Assembly: GCA_002428055.1 (NCBI GenBank)
Contig: DIZY01000104.1
Coordinates: 15,047 to 21,339, forward strand
Reading direction: 5' to 3'
Source: Helicobacteraceae bacterium UBA6016
Lineage (GTDB): Bacteria > Campylobacterota > Campylobacteria > Campylobacterales > UBA6016
DNA length: 6,293 bases
Below, piece after piece: positions 1 to 5,520 of this stretch. Made by a program: the position numbers and the translations under genes. The notes under the pieces are model-generated. The model worked only from the letters and a program-made list of their open reading frames with translations. It had not been told where the DNA came from and ran no database searches. Numbering within the stretch: position 1 is the first letter of the stretch; the number at the start of each line of letters is the position of its first letter.

Positions 1-1425
1 TACTTTTTTAGACTCTCAAAATACGAGAGCCAAATCCTAAAATGGTATAACGAAAACGAAGATTGCATCCTCCCAAAATCAAAAAAAAATGAGGTTGCAA
101 AATTCGTTGAAGGCGGACTCAGGGACCTATCTATCACAAGAACAAGCTTTGAGTGGGGCATTAAGCTTCCAAGCTCTGTCGGTGACGACAAACATGTCAT
201 ATATGTTTGGCTAGATGCCCTGCTCAACTACATCACGGCGCTAGGCTACGGCACGGATGAGAAAAACATGAACCAATGGCCGGCCTCAGTACAAATAGTC
301 GGCAAAGATATTCTCAAATTTCATGCGATTTACTGGCCGGCATTTCTTCTAAGCCTAGACCTCCCGCTTCCGACGCATATAGCCGCACACGGCTGGTGGA
401 CGAGAGACGGCGAGAAGATGAGCAAGTCAAAAGGCAATGTAGTAAATCCAAAAGAGATAGCCGATGCTTACGGGCTTGAGAACTTCAGATACTTCCTGCT
501 TCGCGAAGTGCCGTTCGGGCAAGACGGAGACTTTTCAAGACGAGCACTCATAGACCGCATCAACTCAGACCTAGCAAACGACCTAGGAAACCTACTTAGC
601 CGCACCATCGGCATGAGCGATAAGTATTTTGGGCTAAATATAGAGCTAAAAGACCTATTGGCATACCACAAAGACGACATCGCAAAAATAGACGAAATCA
701 CCGCATCGCTTGAGCCGCTACTATACGGCATGCAAACACACAGATACCTAGAAGAAATATGGAAGATGCTGGGTGTCGCTAATAAAGCGATAGATACGGT
801 ATCTCCGTGGAACAAGATGAAAGAGGGCAAGGAAGATGAGGCGATGGCGTTAATCGCTCTTTGCGTCAATGTACTGGCTCGCGCCGCCATGCTTTTATCT
901 CCCGTTATGCCAAACAAAATGGCAGAGGTCGCTACGGCGATAAATCTTGAGATAAACACTCAGAGCTTTGAAAAGCTAATTAACAAAAAAGAGTTACTTG
1001 ACGGTGCAAAACTATCGAAAGTAACGGCACTCTTTCCTAGAATCGAAGAGGTCATAGAAGAAGCCCCAAAACAGCCGGAGCCGCAAAAAGAGGAAAAAAA
1101 CTTTGTTACGATAGATAAATTCTTTGAGACCGAGTTAAAAGTAGGCACGGTACTAGAGGCGGAAGATGCGCCAAAAAGCTCCAAACTGCTTATCCTAAAA
1201 GTAGATTTGGGGGACGGCGACATTAGACAGATAGTAGCCGGCATAAGAGAGAGCTACTCTGCGGCGTCGATGATAGGCACCCAAGTATGCGTCGTTGCAA
1301 ACCTAAAACCAGCAAAAATTATGGGAATAGCGAGCGAAGGAATGCTTCTTGCTGCTAAGGATGCAAATGGGCTAGCCCTAGTACGCCCAGAAACTCCAAA
1401 ACAAAGCGGCTCAAAAATAGGATGA
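1..1425 (+). CDS. metG: Methionyl-tRNA synthetase, C-terminal 474 residues (5' end outside window)
   Basis: Class I aminoacyl-tRNA synthetase that charges tRNA-Met with methionine in the cytoplasm. The frame is open from base 1, so the true start, the HIGH motif and the zinc knuckle lie upstream. Visible family motifs are the RTSFEWGI stretch and VWLDALLNYITALGY in the catalytic core, and the KMSKS loop at 415-429 (visible residues 139-143). The anticodon-binding helical domain has NLLSR, with Asn codon 589-591 and Arg codon 601-603, and SPW with Trp codon 808-810; these match the residues that read the CAU anticodon in E. coli MetRS. A charged Glu/Lys/Pro linker (about 1045-1098) leads to a C-terminal EMAP-II/Trbp111-type tRNA-binding and dimerisation domain from about 1108 to the end. 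The TGA stop overlaps the next ATG as ATGA, which suggests translational coupling. An internal ATG at 268 is not the start, because homologous sequence continues upstream of it. The identification is secure. Confidence 0.97.
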   Translation, partial: YFFRLSKYESQILKWYNENEDCILPKSKKNEVAKFVEGGLRDLSITRTSFEWGIKLPSSVGDDKHVIYVWLDALLNYITALGYGTDEKNMNQWPASVQIVGKDILKFHAIYWPAFLLSLDLPLPTHIAAHGWWTRDGEKMSKSKGNVVNPKEIADAYGLENFRYFLLREVPFGQDGDFSRRALIDRINSDLANDLGNLLSRTIGMSDKYFGLNIELKDLLAYHKDDIAKIDEITASLEPLLYGMQTHRYLEEIWKMLGVANKAIDTVSPWNKMKEGKEDEAMALIALCVNVLARAAMLLSPVMPNKMAEVATAINLEINTQSFEKLINKKELLDGAKLSKVTALFPRIEEVIEEAPKQPEPQKEEKNFVTIDKFFETELKVGTVLEAEDAPKSSKLLILKVDLGDGDIRQIVAGIRESYSAASMIGTQVCVVANLKPAKIMGIASEGMLLAAKDANGLALVRPETPKQSGSKIG

Positions 1426-2432
1426 GAATAGAAAATGTCGTAGCGCTAACAAGGGGCGATCTTAAAACAACACCGCCGATAACATATTTTGAGGACATCA
1501 AACTAAATTATCTTCAAATTAGACGGGGCGATTTGTTTATCGCGCTAAATGCGGATGAGATAAAAAAAGCGATCTACAACGGTGCTTACGGCATTATCTA
1601 TGATGCCGAAGATATAGAGCCGAGCGACCCAGAGATTGCCTTTATCAAGGTCAGGGATGCCTCGATAGCCGCATTTAGTCTCGCAAGATACGGTATGCTC
1701 AAAAAAAGCTTTAGATTTGTTAGCGTAGACCCTATTACTCTAGAAATTATCAAAAAAATCGCAAAGTCAAAAAGCGTTGAATTTGTCGACAAAAACGACA
1801 TCAAATCTATTTTTTCGCTTATCAAAAATGAGGAAGCAACTATAGTATTCGGTAGCGACGAGGAGTTTTTATCAGAACTTACAACAGATAGCGTAGAACA
1901 CTTTTTGGCTCCAAAAGAGTGTAAACTCCAAATTTCAAGCTCTACACTTTTTGAAAGCAATATTTTTATAAACGGCACGGGCATCAGAGTAAAACTACCC
2001 GAATTTCAACTAAAATATCTTGAAAACGCTATTAAAATTCTGCGTGATACCGGAGTTGCTTTTGATATTTCCGCACTCTCTTTTACCGAATTTTTTGACC
2101 CTGTATTTGTAGACAGCTTTTTGTATGCAAAAGAGTTTGGAAAAACGGCAAAAGTTATTATTTTTGCAAAATACACGGATAACCAAATGTTGAAAGAGAC
2201 GATGAACTATCTGTCAAAAAATACAAAATGGGCAAAAAATCTATATATCTTCCCGCTCTCTTTGCAAAACATAGAAGACAAAGAAAATATTATTACGCTT
2301 TACGGCTCAGATAGGGAGCTACTGGATATGCTCGAGGAAAATGATTTTAACTTTGCTTTCGTAGTAAACGCCGACAAAGCAAATCTTATAAAAGAGAGAA
2401 AAGAGAGCAGTCTATTCTCGTTTGATTTTTAA
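1422..2432 (+). CDS. Degenerate Mur-ligase-like protein (MurE/MurF fold, no ATP-binding loop), function unknown
   Basis: A 336-residue protein of unproven function. Its order of motifs follows a MurE/MurF peptidoglycan ligase. Residues 34-42 (RRGDLFIAL) and 54-61 (GAYGIIYD) match the MurF N-terminal pattern GDLFVAL...GA.A.VV. Residues 74-90 match the segment ending in 'lAry' just before the P-loop. Residues 191-216 (LPEF...YLENAIKILRDTGV) resemble the conserved HNxxNAxAA..xA..G region. Residues 224-261 resemble the start of the C-terminal ligase domain. Where Mur ligases carry the Walker A loop (TGTNGKTTT), this protein has VSVDPITLE (residues 99-107), and the central ATPase domain is much shortened; Mur ligases usually run to about 450-490 residues. 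Catalysis by the Mur mechanism is therefore unlikely. No signal peptide or TM segment is visible, so it is probably cytoplasmic. The ATG overlaps the metG stop by 4 nt, with only a weak AGG upstream. The Mur relationship is my inference from pattern matching; the gene itself is secure. Confidence 0.85.
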   Translation: MRIENVVALTRGDLKTTPPITYFEDIKLNYLQIRRGDLFIALNADEIKKAIYNGAYGIIYDAEDIEPSDPEIAFIKVRDASIAAFSLARYGMLKKSFRFVSVDPITLEIIKKIAKSKSVEFVDKNDIKSIFSLIKNEEATIVFGSDEEFLSELTTDSVEHFLAPKECKLQISSSTLFESNIFINGTGIRVKLPEFQLKYLENAIKILRDTGVAFDISALSFTEFFDPVFVDSFLYAKEFGKTAKVIIFAKYTDNQMLKETMNYLSKNTKWAKNLYIFPLSLQNIEDKENIITLYGSDRELLDMLEENDFNFAFVVNADKANLIKERKESSLFSFDF

Positions 2433-2436
2433 AAAC

Positions 2437-3108
2437 TTACTCTTTAACTCTATACGGTATTTTATCGCTCTCTCCCGCCTCTTCAAAGCCTTTTAGCCTC
2501 AATCTGCAGCTATCGCATACCCCGCACGCTATCTGCTCGTTTTGATAGCAGCTCCATGTAATAGAAAGGTCAACGCCTCTTTGTATGCCCTCAAGCACTA
2601 TCTCTTTTTTTCGCTTATGTAGTAGCGGCGCAAATATTTTAATGTTGGTCTCTTTTTTTGTACCCTCATTGGCGGTTTTTTCAAACGAAGCAAGAAAATT
2701 CTCGGTGCAGTCTGGATAGCCGCTACTATCCTCTTCTACAGCCCCGATAACGACTGCACTAGCGCACTCCTTTTCGGCTATCGCCGTTGCGATAGATAGA
2801 AATATACCATTGCGAAAAGGGACATAAGTGACAGGCACGCCCTCTTCTACTCCGCCGATTGGTACAGCTATGCTTTTATCCGTCAGCGCCGAGCCGCCCA
2901 CGCTTTTAAAAAAAGGAAGGTCTATCTCATATTTTTGAGCCACCCCAAGGGCGTCGCTTACCGCCAAAAAAGACTCTAGCTCTTTTGCCTCAGTTCGTTG
3001 TCCGTAGTTAAAATGTACGGCGACTATTTCGTACCCCTCATCGCTCGCTATCTTCGCCGCTACGGCGCTATCCATACCGCCGGAGATGATGCATACCGCT
3101 TTTTTCAT
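2437..3108 (-). CDS. queC: 7-cyano-7-deazaguanine (preQ0) synthase QueC
   Basis: QueC converts 7-carboxy-7-deazaguanine, ammonia and ATP into preQ0, the precursor of queuosine in tRNA anticodons (and of other 7-deazaguanines). At 223 residues the length is normal. The PP-loop ATP pyrophosphatase motif SGGMDS is at residues 9-14, followed by the family pattern VHFNYGQR..KEL. VPFRNGIFLSIATAIAE and GAVEEDSSGYPDC are also typical. The C-terminal zinc site is complete: Cys187, Cys195, Cys198 and Cys201 in the pattern CY-x6-AC-GVCDSC-RLR. It is the last gene of the purM cluster; its ATG overlaps the TGA of the upstream DUF218 gene by 4 nt (ATGA), with a strong AAGGAG six bases upstream. There is no leader that could hold a preQ1 riboswitch. 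It ends 4 nt from the opposing Mur-like gene. No other queuosine genes are visible here. Confidence 0.96.
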   Translation of the reverse strand: MKKAVCIISGGMDSAVAAKIASDEGYEIVAVHFNYGQRTEAKELESFLAVSDALGVAQKYEIDLPFFKSVGGSALTDKSIAVPIGGVEEGVPVTYVPFRNGIFLSIATAIAEKECASAVVIGAVEEDSSGYPDCTENFLASFEKTANEGTKKETNIKIFAPLLHKRKKEIVLEGIQRGVDLSITWSCYQNEQIACGVCDSCRLRLKGFEEAGESDKIPYRVKE

Positions 3109-3911
3109 TTTTCGCTCCTTGGCTTATCTATGATAAAAAATTTCACTATTCCTATATACTCTTTCAAGGCGGCAAAGCTATCACGCAAGTTCCCAAAGCT
3201 GCACAAAGCGTCAAAACCGGAAATATCACGGCCTTTTGTGGCAAAATCTACAGCATAAGGCGCTACCTTAAACCCTTTTTTCTCAAAAATTATTTTTGCT
3301 CTCTTCATATGAAACGCAGAGGTTACAAGAACTATTTTTGGATTCGTTACACCGTTTCGCCCTATCATAGCAAGCGTATTGTCGGCATTTTGTAGCGTAT
3401 TCTCACTTTTATCCTCATACAAAAGCCCGAAGCCTCCGTTGAGTGTGGTTGTTGAAGGCCTCGCAAAATCAAAGGAATCCGCAAGTTTGTTGGCAGTCTC
3501 TACTGCCGCCGCCGACTCCGAAATTCCGTCATGAGCCGCCCAGCCGCCGCCGGCAAACACAATAGGCAAATCCATCCTTTTGGCCAATGCTAATGCTTCC
3601 ACAAATCTTTTATAGCTTGGCTGATTAAGCTTACTATCCGGCACAAACGCATTCGCTCCCGCACCAAGCACAATTACGACATCAGGCTTAAACTCTATTT
3701 TTGCGTATTTTCTATACTCGTTTTCAAGCGAACCCATCAAAACATTTACGGCAAAAGTTGTGGAAAAAAAATAAAATGCAAGAGACAAAAAGACGAAGAG
3801 CCATTTTGCTCTTCGTACAAAAAAAGATGCTATAAAAAAAGGAATTATAAAAAGAAGCGGGGATAAAAATAGCTGGTTAAAAACCTGAGAAGCTATAAAC
3901 GACGCACTCAA
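3105..3911 (-). CDS. DUF218 (ElyC/SanA/YdcF-like) membrane protein with two N-terminal TM helices
   Basis: A 268-residue inner-membrane protein. Two hydrophobic helices (about residues 13-32 and 37-58), separated by a short basic VRRAKW loop, precede a soluble DUF218 domain from about residue 77. Domain motifs are DVVIVLGAGAN (77-87), FAGGG (119-123), SESAAA (131-136), SENTLQNA (169-176), VTSAFHMKRA (196-205) and a terminal LKEYIGIVKFF. This layout is that of E. coli ElyC, which affects envelope integrity; SanA and YdcF share the domain, and no enzymatic reaction is firmly established for it. The start is TTG at 3911: an in-frame stop (TAG, 3920-3918) lies just upstream, no ATG precedes the TM helices, and the helices look genuine. 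A TAGG about 10 nt upstream is a weak RBS. Only one base separates the purM stop from this TTG, so translation is probably coupled to purM. Family assignment is firm, substrate unknown. Confidence 0.92.
   Translation of the reverse strand: MSASFIASQVFNQLFLSPLLFIIPFFIASFFVRRAKWLFVFLSLAFYFFSTTFAVNVLMGSLENEYRKYAKIEFKPDVVIVLGAGANAFVPDSKLNQPSYKRFVEALALAKRMDLPIVFAGGGWAAHDGISESAAAVETANKLADSFDFARPSTTTLNGGFGLLYEDKSENTLQNADNTLAMIGRNGVTNPKIVLVTSAFHMKRAKIIFEKKGFKVAPYAVDFATKGRDISGFDALCSFGNLRDSFAALKEYIGIVKFFIIDKPRSEK
3115..3120 (-). promoter_or_regulatory. Ribosome binding site of queC
   Basis: AAGGAG on the minus strand, six bases before the queC ATG and inside the last codons of the DUF218 gene. It is a strong Shine-Dalgarno, so queC can initiate on its own as well as by coupling through the ATGA overlap. 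Confidence 0.85.
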
Positions 3912-3912
3912 A

Positions 3913-4908
3913 CTATACTAGCCTAACCTCTTTATCGCCTTTTATAAGTTCACCTATCACATATCCGCCCACATTTGCGGCTACTTTGTCGGCATTCTCT
4001 TTTGCGACTACCCATACCATTCCTATACCCATATTAAAAGTTCTATACATTTCACTCTCTTCTACATGTTTGGACATAAAGTCAAATACAGTAAGGGTCT
4101 TGATAGATGATTTTTGAACCACCGCCCCAAGACCGCCTGGAAGCACTCTAGGCAAATTCTCCACAAGTCCGCCGCCCGTAATATGCGCTAGAGCTTTTAT
4201 ATCTTTCTTATTTGCCTTAAACTCTTTAATATATATCTTCGTAGGCCTCAAAAGCACATCAATAAGCGTAGTATCTTCAAATTTATCCGTAAATCTCATT
4301 CCAAGTTTTTCAAAAAATAGTTTTCTAACAAGCGAAAACCCGTTCGAGTGTACACCGGAACTAGGAAGCGCTACAAGCACATCGCCCTCTTTGCAATGAA
4401 CGCTTCTATCTATTTCGCTTTTTTCAGCTATACCCACAGAGAAGCCGGCAAGGTCAAAGTCGTTTTTGAAATACATTCCAGGCATCTCAGCCGTTTCGCC
4501 GCCAATAAGAGCACACTCTGCAAGCTTACACCCCTCGGATATGGAGGCTATAACGGTAGCGGCGCTCTCAACCTCAAGTCTGCCGGTAGCGTAATAATCA
4601 AGGAAAAAAAGCGGTGTCGCAAAGTTACAGATAAGATCGTTTACACACATCGCAACAAGGTCTATGCCAACGCCCTCAAGCTTACCACTCTCTATGGCAA
4701 GTCTAAGCTTCGTTCCGACTCCGTCGGTAGCCGCCAAAAGTACTGGCTCGCTATACCCTTTTGGTAACTCAAAAGCCCCCGAAAAAGAACCTATCCCGCC
4801 AAGTACACCTGCTATTGCGGTAGCTTTTGCAAAAGGCTTTATTCTTTCTACCAGCTCATTCCCTGCATCTATATCAACTCCAGAATCCTTGTAACTTAGT
4901 TGCGGCAT
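3913..4908 (-). CDS. purM: Phosphoribosylformylglycinamidine cyclo-ligase (AIR synthetase) PurM
   Basis: PurM closes the imidazole ring in de novo purine synthesis, turning FGAM and ATP into AIR, in the cytoplasm. Signatures, numbered from the chosen start: YKDSGVDIDAG near the N terminus, ATDGVGTKL, GIDLVAMCVND, LFFLDYYATG, GGETAEMPGMY, SSGVHSNGFSL, HITGGGLVENLPRVLP and MYRTFNMGIGMV, all in family order. Length from ATG 4908 is 331 residues, normal for PurM. An in-frame TTG at 4929 would add seven residues, but it has no Shine-Dalgarno and lies almost at the predicted transcription start, whereas ATG 4908 is preceded by AGGAAG and yields the usual MPQLSYKDSGVDIDAG N terminus. purM is the first gene of a minus-strand cluster with the DUF218 gene and queC. 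One minor oddity is NFATPLFFLDY where many homologues have GAEPLFFLDY. Confidence 0.97.
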   Translation of the reverse strand: MPQLSYKDSGVDIDAGNELVERIKPFAKATAIAGVLGGIGSFSGAFELPKGYSEPVLLAATDGVGTKLRLAIESGKLEGVGIDLVAMCVNDLICNFATPLFFLDYYATGRLEVESAATVIASISEGCKLAECALIGGETAEMPGMYFKNDFDLAGFSVGIAEKSEIDRSVHCKEGDVLVALPSSGVHSNGFSLVRKLFFEKLGMRFTDKFEDTTLIDVLLRPTKIYIKEFKANKKDIKALAHITGGGLVENLPRVLPGGLGAVVQKSSIKTLTVFDFMSKHVEESEMYRTFNMGIGMVWVVAKENADKVAANVGGYVIGELIKGDKEVRLV

Positions 4909-4912
4909 TTTT

Positions 4913-4918
4913 CTTCCT
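4913..4918 (-). promoter_or_regulatory. Ribosome binding site that fixes the purM start
   Basis: AGGAAG on the minus strand ends four bases before ATG 4908 (AGGA core six bases before). No comparable site precedes the in-frame TTG at 4929, so this site favours ATG 4908 as the purM start. Confidence 0.8.
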
Positions 4919-4939
4919 ATCTTGGACAAATTTAGACCG

Positions 4940-4948
4940 ATTTTAACA
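4940..4948 (-). promoter_or_regulatory. Predicted sigma-70 -10 element of the purM cluster (extended -10)
   Basis: The minus strand reads TGTTAAAAT, a TGn extension followed by TAAAAT (one mismatch to TATAAT), with a T-run immediately upstream. Campylobacterota sigma-70 promoters typically lack a -35 box and rely on an extended -10 behind T-rich DNA, which fits. A transcription start near 4932 would give a leader of about 25 nt before ATG 4908. The prediction is from sequence only. Confidence 0.55.
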
Positions 4949-4955
4949 AAAAAGA

Positions 4956-4977
4956 GCTAAAATCGCTTGACTTTAGC
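4956..4977. repeat. 9-bp imperfect dyad with 4-nt loop between purM and the speE-like gene
   Basis: GCTAAAATC (4956-4964) and GACTTTAGC (4969-4977) are reverse complements with one mismatch, around GCTT. The dyad overlaps the predicted + strand -10 and lies where the -35 region of the purM promoter would be. No T-run follows, so it does not look like a terminator; an operator is possible but unproven. Confidence 0.5.
4958..4963 (+). promoter_or_regulatory. Predicted -10 element of the spermidine-synthase-like gene
   Basis: TAAAAT, one mismatch to TATAAT, about 30 nt before ATG 4993. There is no TGn extension and no -35 box; the upstream DNA is A-rich. It is a mirror copy of the purM -10 element and lies 12 bp from it, so the two promoters would overlap. 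Weaker evidence than for purM. Confidence 0.4.
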
Positions 4978-4978
4978 C

Positions 4979-4985
4979 AAGAGGA
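4979..4985 (+). promoter_or_regulatory. Ribosome binding site of the spermidine-synthase-like gene
   Basis: AAGAGGA, seven bases before ATG 4993. It is the best Shine-Dalgarno in the intergenic region and supports translation of the short form of this protein from that ATG. Confidence 0.75.
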
Positions 4986-4992
4986 AATAGGT

Positions 4993-5520
4993 ATGCGTTT
5001 TGAGAACGACTCGTTAAATAATAAAATAATAGAAAAAGAGATGCTTGTCTTTGTTTCGTTATGTGTTCATGAAAATATAGAAAAATGCTTGTTAATAGGT
5101 GAAAACACTCCACCTATCGGCGCTGACAAGTTAGCCAAAAATATATCATCCATGCAAACGCTCAATACAAAAAGCGAAATAGCCAGCGAAACTTTTGATG
5201 CAATAATATCTTTTGATGAATCCATTGAGTTGCAGGATGTTTTTAGAATATTAAAAAAAGACGGTATTTTTTGCTCAAAAATAGGCAAAAATGTTCATGA
5301 TGATTTGATCAACCTAGGAAAATACTACAGGATTGTTATGCCGTATCACAACATGGGGCTTATTTTTGCATCAAATAAATACCACCCTGTGGCTGATTTG
5401 ATATTAGATAAGTCAGATTTTATCGAAGATGCAGAATACTACAATAGTGACATACACATAGCCTCATTTGCCATATATGAAAAACTAAGAAAAGCGCTAA
5501 AAGGCGTTATAAAAAACTAG
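4993..5520 (+). CDS. Truncated spermidine-synthase-like protein, probably non-catalytic
   Basis: A 175-residue protein resembling the Rossmann-fold half of spermidine synthase (SpeE). KEMLVFVSLCVHENIEKCLLIG (residues 15-36) aligns with the SpeE segment that leads into the GGGDGG nucleotide loop; FDAIISFDES (68-77) sits where SpeE has the catalytic IxDxxDP strand; ILKKDGIFCSK (86-96) matches 'L.pgGifv.q'; YYNSDIHIASFA (149-160) matches the C-terminal YYN..H.aaFaLP motif. From memory, H. pylori SpeE ends in a very similar way. Three things are missing: the N-terminal beta domain of about 80 residues, the glycine-rich loop (here GENTPP) and the acidic DxxDP loop. Polyamine synthesis is therefore doubtful. 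The start ATG has a good AAGAGGA seven bases upstream and the in-frame stop at 4933-4935 leaves no room for the lost domain. The gene is divergent from purM and looks more AT-rich than metG. The gene is very likely real; the family link is good, the function unknown. Confidence 0.85.
   Translation: MRFENDSLNNKIIEKEMLVFVSLCVHENIEKCLLIGENTPPIGADKLAKNISSMQTLNTKSEIASETFDAIISFDESIELQDVFRILKKDGIFCSKIGKNVHDDLINLGKYYRIVMPYHNMGLIFASNKYHPVADLILDKSDFIEDAEYYNSDIHIASFAIYEKLRKALKGVIKN

Larger units (their letters stand above)
4938..4965. repeat. 8-bp perfect inverted repeat spanning both divergent -10 elements
   Basis: CGATTTTA (4938-4945) and TAAAATCG (4958-4965) are exact reverse complements separated by 12 bp. 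Each arm contains one of the two predicted -10 elements, pointing outward. The symmetry may simply come from two similar promoters placed back to back, or it may be a binding site for a dimeric regulator. Confidence 0.6.

Noticed and set aside
468..1244. Two open frames on the minus strand opposite metG
   Set aside because: They are Ser-rich reverse-complement translations of metG with no domain signature, and metG coding in this stretch is certain.
3109..3130. Possible preQ1 riboswitch ahead of queC
   Set aside because: queC starts inside the end of the preceding gene with an ordinary Shine-Dalgarno; there is no leader and no preQ1 aptamer-like sequence.
2998..3258. Open frame on the + strand across the queC/DUF218 junction
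   Set aside because: It is antisense to two confidently identified genes, with no recognisable protein features.
4348..4767. 139-codon open frame on the + strand opposite purM
   Set aside because: It lies wholly antisense to well-conserved PurM coding sequence, resembles no known family and reads like the complement of PurM codons.
4906..4929. Longer PurM starting at TTG 4929
   Set aside because: There is no RBS, it starts at about the predicted transcription start, and the extra seven residues do not fit the conserved PurM N terminus.
5490..5516. Bulged hairpin AACGC/GCGCTT past the motB stop, as a minus-strand terminator
   Set aside because: The stem is very short with a bulge and the following T-rich stretch is interrupted; it also encodes the C terminus of the opposing gene.
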